A stretch of DNA of 64,000 nt from an uncultured Lewinella sp. (GTDB taxonomy: Bacteria > Bacteroidota > Bacteroidia > Chitinophagales > Saprospiraceae). Positions 30,301 to 38,030 of this stretch are shown piece after piece. The number at the start of each line of letters is the position of its first letter. Positions within the stretch are counted from its first letter, which is position 1. Location of the stretch: assembly GCA_937873655.1 (NCBI GenBank), contig CALMYQ010000101.1:62001-126000 (forward strand). The letters run 5' to 3'. The position numbers and the translations under genes are program-made. Under the pieces are notes generated by a model. It searched no databases. It saw only the letters and a list, made by a program, of their open reading frames with translations, and had not been told where the DNA came from.

Positions 30301-33300
30301 GAAGGACGTGCATCCTGCCTTTCTCCCAAGATCCGTCAATGGGCGGTAAACGGCAGCCGGCAGCCTTTCGCGGATCCTGCGGGCAGCGAATCCGAGGTCC
30401 CTTGCCCTGATTTTTGTTCCGGGCATAGCCGTTGGCCGGCGGGACCCTATCTTTTCCTGCCAAAATGCGATGTCTTTCCGGATGTCCTCTGCGTGGTCCG
30501 GGGCCAGCACCTTGTTTAGGTACCGGCTGAAGGGTACCGGCCGGTGCAAGGCAGCTTCATTGTCATCCCCCCCAATGCGGTAAATATCGCCAAGGTCTTT
30601 GGCGATCACACCCATTGACCAACCGTCGGCGATCAGGTGATGGGCGGTAAGGATCAGGTAGTTGGTTTGCGGACCAGCTTTCAACAGGGTTACCCGGAAA
30701 AGCGGTCCTTCCTCCACGTCAAAAGGCCTGTTGGTCTCTTCTTCAATTAACTTGGGAAGCGTTCCGTCCTCATTGGAACCTGCGGCGGATCTGAACGGAA
30801 TCCTTATGCCGGGCAGGATTTCCTGAAATTCGCCGGATTGGTCAAACCTGATCCGCAGCGCCTCATGCCGGTCCGCCAATCGGCGGACAGCGGCCTCGAG
30901 GCGGGGCTCGTCCAGCGACCCGTCTATTTTCAACGTCATTCTGAGGTTGCAGGCGGTTGATGCGCCGGCATTTATCCCGGACAGGATGAAAAGCTGCTTT
31001 TGGACTGGGGTAAGCGGGAAACGGGATGTTGAAGATTCTCCCGGTTGAACGCTATTGGCTTCCGGAAAGAAACCGGCAGCCAGCATATCCAGGACCGTTT
31101 CCCTCACTTTCTGCATCAGTTCCCTGATATCCGCCTGGGAATGCGCTGTTGAAAGGAAGCATACCCTGCGTTCCCAGGTGAACACCCCTTTTTCCATTAG
31201 GGAATAGAAGAAAATATCCAATTCGATGGGCCGCAGCAGCATATTGTACCTGCCCTCGGATTTGAACCTGAACAGGGAGCCGTAGCGGACAACCTTCAAC
31301 GGGACATTCAGGGACTGGAAGAAACGGTTCAATTCATCCGCCATTTCTCCGGTGAGCCGGTTAACCCTTTCCTGGAGCGAGGGGCCTTCTTCGAGCAATT
31401 TATCTGCTACGGCTTTGGCTGCGGCCAGGGTCAGGGGGTGTTTGCAGAACGTTCCGCCAAAGAATGTCTTCACGGACCGGGGGTAGCTCTGGTCCCCGAA
31501 GTCCCAGGGACCGCCGTCGATGGCGTCCATCACAACGGACTTGCCGGCAATCATGCCGATGGGCATGCCGCCACCGATGACCTTTCCGTAGGTGGTAAGA
31601 TCCGCCCGAATCCCGGCAACAGCCTGGACACCTCCGGGGTGAACCCTGAAGCCGGTGATGATCTCGTCGAAGATCAGGACGATATTGCACTCGGTTGTCA
31701 CGGCTCTTAATTCCTGCAAAAAATGCGGGTCGTATCCGTCCGGCTTCCGGCTCTGGACCGGCTCAACGAGCACTGCGGCAAGGTCGTCGCCCAATGCCCG
31801 GATTTTTTCAATGGCAGCAGGTTGCCCGTAGTCCAGCAGGATTACATCCCGGATCATGGCATCGGGGGTTCCCGGGCTGAGCGGAATCACACCGTCGCCT
31901 TCAGCATCCGCCTGTGCCAGATAACCGTCAAAGGTGCCGTGATAACATCCGTTGAACAGCACAATCTTGTTTCTGCCGGTCACTGCCCTGGCCATCCGGA
32001 TGGCTGTCATAACGGCTTCCGTGCCGCTGTTCGTGAAGGTGACCCTGTCGTGGCCTGTCAGCCGGCAAACGGCTTCGGATACCTGGGTGGCCATCGAATG
32101 CTGGGCGGCGATTTCCTGACCCTGGTCGAGGGCGCCGGCGAGGGCGTCCCGGATGAACCGGGGGTTGTTGCCGAAAAAATTGACGCCGTACCCCATTCCG
32201 ATATCGATGTACTCGTTGTCGTCGATGTCGGTGAACCGGCCTTCAAAAGCGTGCTTGAATACGATGGGATATAAAAACTCCTTGGTCGCGAGCCTGAAAT
32301 CGATGGAATAAAGCCAATCGGCATGGTGTTTCCGGGCAGCTCCGGCATGCAGTTTGGAAGACTTTGTTTTTTGGGCATACCGAAATTGCAGCGCGTCGAA
32401 ATAGCGTTGCTGGGATGCGGTCAACTGCCGTTCTTCCGACAGCTTATTGGCGGTTGCACTGTAGCGGGGGTCGACCTGGACGGACACCTGCGCTCCGGGC
32501 TTGTTTTCCCGCGATCGGGGTGATCCGCGCTCAACGGCTGTTGCACCCAGCAGCTCAAATTGTTTTTGCAAGGTGCGGTCGATCAGGTCAAGCTGGCGGC
32601 TGAACAGGTCGGACCATGTAGAATCCCCACCGTTCGGAACCGTCCGGAGGGCTGCATTTTCCCGGATCTCCGGATGCGGCGCCGGCGCTTCTGGGACAGC
32701 CCGGCTGCTGACATAGTCGGCCAGCTGCCTCAGGTTCCCGGTTTCGCCAAATAACTGGCGTACGGAGATTTCCACGCCGAACCGGCTGTTGATCTTGCGC
32801 ACCAGTTCCAATAACATGATGGAGTCGGCGCCCAAACCGGTCAGCGGGGTTTCCGGGTCAATCGATTCGACCGGGATATGCAATACAGTTGAAGCCAGCT
32901 CCAGGATGGAATCCATGTCGGGTTGTACCATCGTTGTGCCGGGGTGATCATTTGCCTGTTTCCGGCCGTTTCCGGACATGGTTCTTTCCGGTTCGTTGCT
33001 GATCCAGTACCGGTCTTTTTCATAGGGCATAAAAGGCAATTTGATCCTGGGGAAAGCTGCTGAATCGCCGGTCACTTTGCTCCAGTTGACGGGGTTGGCG
33101 GGCTGCAATGCGGTTAATTTTCCGGCGAGTAAAAGGAGGTCTTTTCTGTCAGTGCCTTTTCCGGTCAGGGCAGGCAGTATCAAAGTCCCTTCCGGCAGGT
33201 TGGCATTCAAAGTGCCCTGCAGGTTGGATTTTGGTCCCAGTTCTATAAATAAGCCGTACTGATCTGCGGCCTTTTGAACAACCTCGCGGAAACGGACCGG

Positions 33301-36300
33301 TTCCCTGATATGCCTGATCCAATAGTTGGTATCGCCCATTTCTTCGCCAACCGCTGTTCCGGTCAGCGTCGACAGGATCGGAATCCGGGGGGCGCCGAAG
33401 TTCACTTCGCCGATGCCGTCCCGGAAAGGTTCCAGGATGGATTCGGTCATGGGAGAATGGAAAGCGTGGGAAACGTTCAACGCTTTAAACCGCAGCCCTT
33501 CCCGGCCGCAGAAGGACCGCAATTCGGCCATTGCAGCAGATTCGCCGGATAAAACGACACAGGCATCCGAATTATAGGCCGCAATTTCGGCCTGACTTCG
33601 CAGTTCCGGTAAAATGCCCTCCAGCTGCTTTTCATGAGCGAAAACGGCTGTCATCTCTCCGGGCTCCATGCCTTGCATCAATGCTCCGCGAAGGCAGAGC
33701 ATGCGCAGGGCATCTTCCAGTTTCAGGATGCCCGAAATGCAGGCAGCAGCATATTCGCCGATACTGTGCCCGATGATGGCGTCGGGGTTCATTCCCCAGC
33801 CGAGCATCAGTTTTGCCAGGCTGTATTCAATTGCGAAAATGCCGGGTTGTGCAAACCGGGTCTGGTTGATCCGCTCCGCAGAAGGGCCGAAGAGACAATC
33901 GGGCAGATCAAAGGAATATTGTTTCAGGATACCGGCGCATTCATCAATGGTTGCCCTGAATTCGGGAATCGAATCATACAATTCACGGCCCATCCCCTCA
34001 AACTGACTCCCTTGTCCGGAGAATACCCAAACCGTTTTAGCCGGTTTTCCGGATATCTGTCTGATCAGGAAAGATTGCCCGTTACCGGTTTCCGGATAAG
34101 ACCGCAGGGCTTTTTCTAAGTCAGCAAAATCCCGAGCGGCAATACCAAGGGTGACCTTTGAAATATCGCGGCAAAAGATGGTGTTCAGGCTTAGCGCCCG
34201 AAGTCCGGCTTCCCGGAGCTTGTCCCGACCGGCAAGGTACCGTTGTACCAATTGCCCGACCGCCGCCTCTGACCTGGCGGAAAGCAGGACAAGTGCCTCG
34301 CGGTCCGTTTTCCGGCGCTCAGCAGGAGCGCCAGCGGCAGGCGGGGTTTCAATGACCACATGGGCATTTGTTCCGCCAAAGCCGAAGGAACTCACGCCGG
34401 CAAACAGGGGGCGATTGGCCGGCAGGGCTGTTTTCTGTACCGGAATATCCAACCTGGAATCCGTCAGGTCAATCTCCTGGTTCAACCGGGCGTAGTTGAC
34501 CTGGGGGGGTGCTGTACGGTGTTTCAGGCAGAGCACGGCCTTGATCAGCCCCGCAATGCCCGCGGCTGCTTCCAGGTGGCCGATATTGGCCTTTACGGAG
34601 GTGAGCCAACAGGTTGAAGGCTCTTTTGTATTTTCCGCTAAAACGGTTTTAAGGGCGTTCACCTCGATCGGGTCGCCCAACGGTGTCCCCGTACCGTGCG
34701 CTTCGAACAGGTCGATATCTCCGGGGGCCACTCCCGCGCCGGCCTGGGCCGTTTTGATCACCCGGGCCTGGGAAAGGCCGTTGGGCGCCGTAATTCCGTT
34801 GGTTTTGCCGTCCTGGTTGACGGCTGTTCCCCGGATCAGGGCGTGGATGTTGCAGTTTTCCTTTATGGCGTCTGCGGATCTTTTCAGGATAACCGCTCCG
34901 CATCCCTCTGACCGGACGTAGCCGTTTGCACCGGCATCGAAAGTATTGCAGCGGCCGGTAGGGGAAAGCATGCCCGCCTTTTCGAAGACAAGGGAAATAT
35001 GGGGATTGAGCAGGACATTCACCCCGCCGACGATTGCTGTATCGATTTCTCCGGACTGCAGGTCTTTCACTGCACGGTGGACGGCAACGAGCGAGGAAGA
35101 ACAGGCTGTATCAATGGCGATGGCCGGGCCCTTCAGGTCCAGCAGGTAGGAGATCCTGTTGGCGGCAATGCTCAGCGCGATGCCAGTTACGGCCTGTGGA
35201 GAGGATTCAGGACCGATTGAAACAGCCGCATAATCATTGCTGCTGATGCCTATATATACGCCGGTATTGGATCCCTTCAACGATGCGGTCAGGATGCCTG
35301 CGTCCTGCAGGGATTCCCAGGTCACCTCCAGGAGCAATCGCTGCTGGGGGTCAATATTGACGGCTTCCCGCGGAGAAATACCGAAAAACAACGGATCGAA
35401 AAGATCGATATCTTTCACTGTGCCGCCGAATCCCGCCGCCGTGCGGTTCCCTGAGATTTTCCACCTGTCATCGGGTATCTTGCCGGTAGCGCATACCCCG
35501 TTTTGGAGCAAATCCCAGAATTCGTCCGTATCATTCGCACCGGGAAAACGGCATCCCATGCCCACAATCGCTACCGGCTCCTGGTGATCTTTCTCCGGGA
35601 TTCGGGGCTGTAAGGCCCTGTTCACGTCCTGGAACCCGTCTGCTGTCAGTTTTTCCGCCAGAGCGGCGGCTGTTGGATAGTTATAGAAGAGGGTTGGAGA
35701 GACCTGCCTGTCCAGTTTATCGGTCAATTTTTGCGCCAGCCGGGCTGCGAGCGCTGAATCCATGCCGTAAAAACTGAACGGTTCATCTGCCGACACATCG
35801 GGCACTGAGCAGATTTCTGCGACCTGCTCCATCAACCAGGTCCTGATTTTGCCGGAATCCTCAGCGGCGGATGAATCCGCAGGTTGACGGCCGGTGTCCT
35901 GCAATTCCAGGGGGTCTTCCCAGGTGAAGATACAGTCGATCTTTCCCGACCGGAAGCCGGTTCCGGACTCCAGGCGCATGATCTTCCCGCTGGTGGTCCG
36001 GGGCAGGACCCGGGGTTTGACCAGGTACAAGGCTGAAATTCTTACGCCGAATTCTTCGATGATCCTGGACCTGATCGTTTTCAACACTTCAGCGGGGTCC
36101 AGATTTTTAACGGCAGTCCGTTTGATCTCACAGGCAACGCCCACCTTTTCCTTTTCCCCTTCGGCATACGAAAAGGCGCAAACGCCGTTACTGCTGATCG
36201 CGGAATGGCTGGTTTCGATTATTTGCTCCAGGTCGGTCGGATAAAAATTCTGGCCGTTCAGTATGATCAGTTCCTTGATTCGCCCGGTCACATACAATTG

Positions 36301-37608
36301 GCTGTTATGCACAAAACCCAGGTCGCCGGTTTTGAGGTAAGACCGGTCGATTCCCTTGATTTTTGCCCCGAAAACGGCTGCTGTTGCCGCCGGATTGTTC
36401 CAATAGCCCGGGGATACATTTTTACCGGCCACCCAGATCTCGCCCAGCCCGCCGTCACCGACCGTTTTTCCGGTCGCCGGATCTACAATCCTGACATCCG
36501 TGAACTCATTCAAATAGCCGCAACCTACCACCTGGCCGGAAGATTCCCACTCCGGCCGGATAGCCGTATTTTTATCCCGGGGAACCACTTGGCCGTCCAG
36601 GACAGTGGGGCGAAGTCCTTTGGCGAGCGCCGTTACCATCAGGGTTGCTTCGGCGAGGCCGTATCCCGGGCAGAACGCGCTATCCTTCCAGCCATAAGGG
36701 CCAAAGGCGGCAGTAAACTGCTCCAGGGTCGAAGCGCGGATGAATTCCGATCCGTTGATGGCTACTACCCAGGAGGAGAGGTCGAGATCCTTCTTCTGTT
36801 CTTCCGGCAGGGTACAGCAGAGCTCATACCCGAAATTGGGCGCAACCGCATGGGTGCCTTTGTACCGGCTGATGGCGCGGAGCCATCTGGCGGGGTTCTG
36901 CACAAATGACAACGGCGGCATCAGGTAACCATGATAACCGCTGTAGACGGGCTGCAACAGGCCGTAAACCAGGCCCATGTCGTGGAAGAAAGGCAACCAG
37001 GAAACAGCCACGGAAGATTCGGTATGCTGAAAGGTCGCCTGGAAGGCAGCCAGGTTATCCATGATGTTGCCGTGGGTAACGATCGTGCCTTTGGGATTTC
37101 CGGTAGAACCGGAAGTATATTGGAGGTAAGCGATGGTATCATTGTCGACCGCCGGCGCCGGCAGAGGCTGTTCGCCGGCCATTCCGATCTGATCCGGAGC
37201 GGCAGTTTTGATGTGCTCAAATCCGGCAAGAAAATCAAGCGGCCGGTCGCTTTCCAGCAGATCCTGCGGCGCGAGGATCAGGGCAGGTTCGGCGCTTGAC
37301 AGGATTGACCTGGTGCGGAAAAGGCGTTCTCTTTTTGTGGGAACGTTGCACGGAACGGCAATTGCGCCGCATTTCAGGCAGGCAAAAAAGGTGGTGATGA
37401 ATTCCAATCCCTCCGGAAACAAAAGCAGTACCCTGTTTCCGGGCGTTACGATCTTTGCCAGTGATCCGGCCAATTGACCGGATCGGTCGTCCAATTCCCG
37501 GAAGGTAAGGGAACCGGCGGGCAAATCTCCCCCTTCCAGAAAGGTAAATACCTTACGGTCGGGTGTTTCAACACTTCGCTGAAAGAGCAGATCCAGAATT
37601 GATTTCAT
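18394..37608 (-). CDS. Giant FAAL-PKS-aminotransferase-NRPS hybrid (6404 aa), iturin/mycosubtilin-like front end
   Basis: Domain order with approximate residues: fatty acyl-AMP ligase (1-560, YTSGSTGNPKG); ACP (Ser618); KS (677-1090, Cys836, His971, His1011); AT (1191-1490, Ser1282 in GHSIGEY, HAFH at 1381-1384, malonyl type); ACP (Ser1596); class III aminotransferase (1765-2190, Asp1981, PLP Lys2009 in YGKVIGGG); C (HHLIADG 2323); eroded A (2640-3135); T (Ser3183); C (HHIAADA 3371); A (3700-4195, pocket DVWSIALVYK, unassigned); T (Ser4240); C (HHIIADE 4429); A (4755-5250, pocket DLTKIGHIGK, Asp-like); T (Ser5299); C (HHAILDG 5516); T (Ser5885) with no A; C (HHIISDE 6072); basic tail ending KKTSRRRAE. 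There is no KR, so the beta-keto acyl made by KS-AT can be aminated by AMT to a beta-amino fatty acid, as in iturin-type MycA. Transcription continues into the serine hydrolase 49 bp later. Confidence 0.95.
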   Translation of the reverse strand: MKSILDLLFQRSVETPDRKVFTFLEGGDLPAGSLTFRELDDRSGQLAGSLAKIVTPGNRVLLLFPEGLEFITTFFACLKCGAIAVPCNVPTKRERLFRTRSILSSAEPALILAPQDLLESDRPLDFLAGFEHIKTAAPDQIGMAGEQPLPAPAVDNDTIAYLQYTSGSTGNPKGTIVTHGNIMDNLAAFQATFQHTESSVAVSWLPFFHDMGLVYGLLQPVYSGYHGYLMPPLSFVQNPARWLRAISRYKGTHAVAPNFGYELCCTLPEEQKKDLDLSSWVVAINGSEFIRASTLEQFTAAFGPYGWKDSAFCPGYGLAEATLMVTALAKGLRPTVLDGQVVPRDKNTAIRPEWESSGQVVGCGYLNEFTDVRIVDPATGKTVGDGGLGEIWVAGKNVSPGYWNNPAATAAVFGAKIKGIDRSYLKTGDLGFVHNSQLYVTGRIKELIILNGQNFYPTDLEQIIETSHSAISSNGVCAFSYAEGEKEKVGVACEIKRTAVKNLDPAEVLKTIRSRIIEEFGVRISALYLVKPRVLPRTTSGKIMRLESGTGFRSGKIDCIFTWEDPLELQDTGRQPADSSAAEDSGKIRTWLMEQVAEICSVPDVSADEPFSFYGMDSALAARLAQKLTDKLDRQVSPTLFYNYPTAAALAEKLTADGFQDVNRALQPRIPEKDHQEPVAIVGMGCRFPGANDTDEFWDLLQNGVCATGKIPDDRWKISGNRTAAGFGGTVKDIDLFDPLFFGISPREAVNIDPQQRLLLEVTWESLQDAGILTASLKGSNTGVYIGISSNDYAAVSIGPESSPQAVTGIALSIAANRISYLLDLKGPAIAIDTACSSSLVAVHRAVKDLQSGEIDTAIVGGVNVLLNPHISLVFEKAGMLSPTGRCNTFDAGANGYVRSEGCGAVILKRSADAIKENCNIHALIRGTAVNQDGKTNGITAPNGLSQARVIKTAQAGAGVAPGDIDLFEAHGTGTPLGDPIEVNALKTVLAENTKEPSTCWLTSVKANIGHLEAAAGIAGLIKAVLCLKHRTAPPQVNYARLNQEIDLTDSRLDIPVQKTALPANRPLFAGVSSFGFGGTNAHVVIETPPAAGAPAERRKTDREALVLLSARSEAAVGQLVQRYLAGRDKLREAGLRALSLNTIFCRDISKVTLGIAARDFADLEKALRSYPETGNGQSFLIRQISGKPAKTVWVFSGQGSQFEGMGRELYDSIPEFRATIDECAGILKQYSFDLPDCLFGPSAERINQTRFAQPGIFAIEYSLAKLMLGWGMNPDAIIGHSIGEYAAACISGILKLEDALRMLCLRGALMQGMEPGEMTAVFAHEKQLEGILPELRSQAEIAAYNSDACVVLSGESAAMAELRSFCGREGLRFKALNVSHAFHSPMTESILEPFRDGIGEVNFGAPRIPILSTLTGTAVGEEMGDTNYWIRHIREPVRFREVVQKAADQYGLFIELGPKSNLQGTLNANLPEGTLILPALTGKGTDRKDLLLLAGKLTALQPANPVNWSKVTGDSAAFPRIKLPFMPYEKDRYWISNEPERTMSGNGRKQANDHPGTTMVQPDMDSILELASTVLHIPVESIDPETPLTGLGADSIMLLELVRKINSRFGVEISVRQLFGETGNLRQLADYVSSRAVPEAPAPHPEIRENAALRTVPNGGDSTWSDLFSRQLDLIDRTLQKQFELLGATAVERGSPRSRENKPGAQVSVQVDPRYSATANKLSEERQLTASQQRYFDALQFRYAQKTKSSKLHAGAARKHHADWLYSIDFRLATKEFLYPIVFKHAFEGRFTDIDDNEYIDIGMGYGVNFFGNNPRFIRDALAGALDQGQEIAAQHSMATQVSEAVCRLTGHDRVTFTNSGTEAVMTAIRMARAVTGRNKIVLFNGCYHGTFDGYLAQADAEGDGVIPLSPGTPDAMIRDVILLDYGQPAAIEKIRALGDDLAAVLVEPVQSRKPDGYDPHFLQELRAVTTECNIVLIFDEIITGFRVHPGGVQAVAGIRADLTTYGKVIGGGMPIGMIAGKSVVMDAIDGGPWDFGDQSYPRSVKTFFGGTFCKHPLTLAAAKAVADKLLEEGPSLQERVNRLTGEMADELNRFFQSLNVPLKVVRYGSLFRFKSEGRYNMLLRPIELDIFFYSLMEKGVFTWERRVCFLSTAHSQADIRELMQKVRETVLDMLAAGFFPEANSVQPGESSTSRFPLTPVQKQLFILSGINAGASTACNLRMTLKIDGSLDEPRLEAAVRRLADRHEALRIRFDQSGEFQEILPGIRIPFRSAAGSNEDGTLPKLIEEETNRPFDVEEGPLFRVTLLKAGPQTNYLILTAHHLIADGWSMGVIAKDLGDIYRIGGDDNEAALHRPVPFSRYLNKVLAPDHAEDIRKDIAFWQEKIGSRRPTAMPGTKIRARDLGFAARRIRERLPAAVYRPLTDLGRKAGCTSFMTLYGAFTFLIYRLGGERQFLIGVPTAGRAMDTEQFMVGSCADMLPVLNELDPESGWLSYLQRVKNALPESYEHQTGTFASYQEETGTAGGNTLRISFNLDANIQLPEIPGLETELDFSPVLNTQFDLVFDLSIIGDELQIECDYRTAYLEEDFVRQFLALYKEALIRLAAEPELPLKDVNLFDLGNISVKKTGADREVIADEPVQPLLQLIDKKSAGPAGQRRALVSVERSLTFLDLEERSDSFARLLIQRFELPENGVVAAIYDPSPEWAVAMLGVWKAGGVFLPVDNSLAEADLAFLLDKAKPHCLLLHSARFAQISQNPGLRLIALNTQVENLPKSGGTPLRSVHPDKPALMTLNRQRGKERSFRTVSHHMLSRSATNFIGVGGTEEQSLFLISPSGRMNRAIYETCSVLAAGMGVFFPDRAALSPGSLEKLIAEHQITGLSLPSVFLPSLDISLCPSVKRVVIWGEPPGKEHVRSLLQTEVIQLSYGLDSPEVFGSITLRNLADTDLSADWISIADSSACRRLKVVDRDLNILPAGIRGELAVTGPWLPAENTNENAKNAFVLTGILAKWTSGGMLQYLGEQQNQFAADGLQINLQEIKNSILDHPGVRNAIVVWSGADEAQNQPVAFYSVRKKAPGHKSNGSPHQSDDLPVEKLRSFLKKQLPAGFIPEKIYRVDHIPVLTDLLSPEKQGPALAATPAHTTGSGLTTDDLIEQQITDIWKEVLGLDHIQPDQVFFEIGGHSLKGMQVCFRIKEKLGGEIGLAELIEYPTIRELTSLIKNRAEQAESGNAAAPAAEPDLLVSPAQQRLWTLDKIEEGSHYNLFGAFQLEGALNFPALEQSLNALLVRHESLRTTFALKEGRLIQQIRPVSAIYFKLTVLDLAGHAAQAEELGHHLATEERRRFDLADGPLFVAGVIRLGAEKHILYFNIHHIAADAWSLNLMLNELSVLYNASVAGGNNPLAPLEWQYKDFAARQRREINSGALEPHRRYWASRLDEGIPRLNLPTDCLVRPSGRTYDGAVATLALDRGLCEKLYTCGKENRITPFMILAAGVAALLNRYTHSARITMGAPVLGRHHRELENQVGFFVNLVLLVMDVDDQTGFESLLSYSRETLLGALAHQDYPFDLLVEEFEKERDPSYSPLFDVYISLNDNLQAELSLEGLSASRLPTPQTTSKYDLSFNFEESNAGDITLEIEYDTRLFGPEKISRLLGHFGRLLELCLADPQKPLWQHDYLKEEEKILLLEKFHGKYADIPENVSLPGLFSRMAAEMEDRIAVEEEAIRITYAEFDRYTDQLAHFLRLKKGVRKGDRVIIAAEPGYRMTAGLMAILKAGGGYVPVDPEYPEERVRQICDACRPVAVLSDSDRHACLNTLEVTVIPGINDAGLGEALSGEMEPVGLTGEDLAYIIFTSGSTGVPKGVAISHRNVFNTINWMWETLGFDRNDIVLQKTSFTFDVSVWEFFLTLCFGARLVCCPKRFWYDMEGLHRYMIEKGVTSISYVPSALVVYQDFVSRQKTNTAVPLKRIIAAGEALKPQVAAMHHSMWPVLLYNLYGPTEATVYASIYLTRPGDATIPIGVPVYNSELLVLDRYRRLCPLGVQGEIAIGGAGLSSGYYNAPELTDRVFIDHPYRPGEKLYLTGDVGKLEPDGNMIYMGRKDHQIKLRGFRIELGEIETALVRHEKVQEAVVLLKEGESPFLAGYILSESDVTPAELKSFLNSQLPAYMVPSAFIVMDSFPRTGSGKIDRKALVRQGNLPVENKPEPNGPVNATENRVLAVWKSVLGLEAIDREHHFFEIGGQSLKGIQICLNLESEFGIPVTFRDLVAHPRISTLAEWIGGVKKPSAPAFTASDPRPADYPASLAQERLWTLLQIEEDLPAFNIFGAFELLGPLNAEGLTKSLNRIVERHESLRTNFELKSGKLIQVIRDAGSSGFEVLCDDLTNGREIDKEVSEIIKREQLYAFDLASEPLFRAGVIKTGQDAHLLFFNLHHIIADEWSLDVITGELIRFYNAYLHNEEPGLPEPERQYKDFALRQRLEIEEGLAESHRAYWKDRLSGKSPRLALPVDIPEKPTEKSYRGSAYALDFDRQRSAGIYAFCQTEGLTPFMLLAAGTAALLSPYAQEGDPVMLGTSVLGRNLKELQDQVGYYINLLPLRIDVDRDQGFRSLACRTREILLDGLSHQDYPFHLMVKEAAPDRDLASSPLFDVYISWNNRPEDDLRLENLSIQPLKTAPLTGKYDLSFNFSEHDGRITLEIIYDPVLFRPDSVKAIADRFDRLMAECLVDPERPLESLQSTGKTNAVKMPAVSRLSSLVPNGPALMEMLEAQAGQKPDQVAVVSEPGTRTFRELHRDANRLAHFLMRNGLRKNDFALLLLEDSPGSAVVAILAVLKAGGAYVPLDPALPPERMRSIVQDTGAGIIITDRPDILGKVPAGRPIRIIDIRAEWPVISQESPTRPQQVFHPEDLAYVIYTSGSTGTPKGVMITHGNLADYLSGLDSAINIRRWRSFGLMSTMTADLGNTVLFGSLITGGAIHLFSKDNLSDPPFLHDYFRKHEIDCIKIVPAHWKALEFGQRILLPGKAIIFGGEELTGDILRKIRQASGKEIQVFNHYGPTEATIGKLVFPVDLTQAYDSAPIGKPFGHTVCYIVDEQGKICGAGVPGELWIGGKGIAAGYWNRPELTGQKFIDNPFEDEATGKLYRTGDLVCMLEDGHVVFRGRMDDQVKLNGFRIELKEVELALRSHKKVGEAIVLLRKDTAPALAAFVLTNDPVAPDDLRDHLRQKLPEYMIPGEIRILERFPLNSNGKIDRKALLALPVLARPGGEFRRPETDLQRRIAAIWKELLGHDRFGIEEKFFAVGGDSIKVIRLVALIRDTLGLKLRARTVFRYQTIEQLAIFFQTEITTEEYRHNDPGLDIDLFRQNLEAIDPALTGLKAGDWEDYYPMSDIQLGMIYHYQEENEDRLYHQQTFFQFRTKTLDLDRLKESLGILVRRHPILRTSFHLSDFSMPLQMVHHSVDIPSKIHFEDYQHLDSGARNKHILEYLERERRELPFDLSQPGLFRMTVFQVAPSEFGVAWSFHHAILDGWSNHAFLAELRRAYLGEETSPTPASLYRDYVFHQRRIASDKTYFDFWAGEMAGFRSSPAPFAKTGSDAEREGCDYYAFSIPKSLHQAVRQIAARSGAGLKAVYLAAFCRLLSRTGNLEKTGFGLLTHGRLEEADGEKVLGCFLNSVPFGVDLDPAENPRALIRKVSDKLAELSGFDALSLVKILKTAPEKGHRAKHPFDVLFAYFDFPVGGHPTDDLALVASRIGGYSMTDTPFDFMVYNKGDHANIGIFYRTASIDRADIRQAGNLYREILARFAAESDAPALEITPSKESEKAGSTAGPEANEVRSGSPVTPLERTMTAIWEKVLSNRIGEIGALEAWDPAKTTARLISATDNFFTLGGDSILAMQLSIRIQKELGLAVKPKDVFNHPTIEGLCRYAMRELPAVTEIPVREEQAFYPASPAQQRFYILQEMSEDKTRYNLRGALIIDGPLDYQDLSAAFGHLLERQESLRTAFHAVDGEVMTRVVNPATIQLPVAFRDFSNLADPEHAALKEADTNGLFEFDLSRPPLIHLEIIRITPLRHLLIFNIHHIISDEWSMHILVGEIGEIYRSIRSGIPAALPPLRVQYKDFTAWLTQELFARRATLKAYWEGRFPKGVPQLNLPTDFPRPGLRSSAGIEIRTQLPVELTAQITGILEAERSTLFVFFTTAVVFFLSKLCKQERIVVGTPVSGRVHPDTENLIGLFINTLLIDAKADPDSGFSELLHAVGKAAEGAQDHQLYPFDELVADMLETREEGRNPLFDVWVVYHNAEINTEAHEKLAGDIVMNPVDDNITLNRYDLKFDFVKTKSGVQFIFESSKDLFTERRTRLLFEGFMACIRYLAGHFDQQPSSFQLPETDPVRNDAPYNDKPLIKKTSRRRAE

Positions 37609-37677
37609 TGTAGGCGACTGGTGGGTTCTGCAGCGCAGGGCAAGGCGGTTATCAGGAGCCGGCAGGCGGGATTTCGG

Positions 37678-38001
37678 TTAATTTGCGGGCTCTTCAGCCG
37701 CGGAAGCGGCTTGTTCTTCGGGTTGCAGGTTTTTCAGTTTTTCTTCTTCGCTGAAAGTGATCTGGTAGTCGAGCTCCGAGAGGAGCTTTTCGGTGTTTTC
37801 CCGGAAGCTGAAATGATCGAAATGGCCGAGTTCCAACCAGGCTTTGTCCATATCGGCGCCCGGATGGAAACGCAGAAAGAAAATGGCCGCGCTGCGCCTG
37901 GTGAGGATGTTTTCGTAGGGCAGTTCCCATTCGGCGATGAGTCCATTCGTTTTCAGCCCTTCCAAGAGATCTTTGACTTCAATGATATCAGGTACGTGCA
38001 T
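37678..38001 (-). CDS. Small protein of unknown function in the NRPS operon
   Basis: A 107-residue acidic protein that I do not recognise. It has no signal peptide or membrane segment. The C-terminal 30 residues are Glu/Ala-rich and look disordered (EEQAASAAEEPAN). It lies 69 bp upstream of the giant synthase and 29 bp after the PPTase-like fragment on the same strand, so it should be co-transcribed. The position invites comparison with MbtH-like helpers, but the NxE...SxWP signature is absent and it is longer than that family. The middle segment (AIFFLRFHPGADMDKAWLELGHFDHFSF) could be a small alpha/beta fold. A role in the assembly line is inferred from position only. Confidence 0.6.
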   Translation of the reverse strand: MHVPDIIEVKDLLEGLKTNGLIAEWELPYENILTRRSAAIFFLRFHPGADMDKAWLELGHFDHFSFRENTEKLLSELDYQITFSEEEKLKNLQPEEQAASAAEEPAN

Positions 38002-38030
38002 AGAGCGTCAGTTAGAATATAAGATGATTG

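Noticed and set aside
18394..37608. Long plus-strand reading frames opposite the NRPS genes (several above 200 codons)
   Set aside because: They are antisense shadows of high-GC coding sequence with no family motifs or start signals.
37678..38001. MbtH-like NRPS helper
   Set aside because: No NxE...SxWP signature and too long; kept as unknown.
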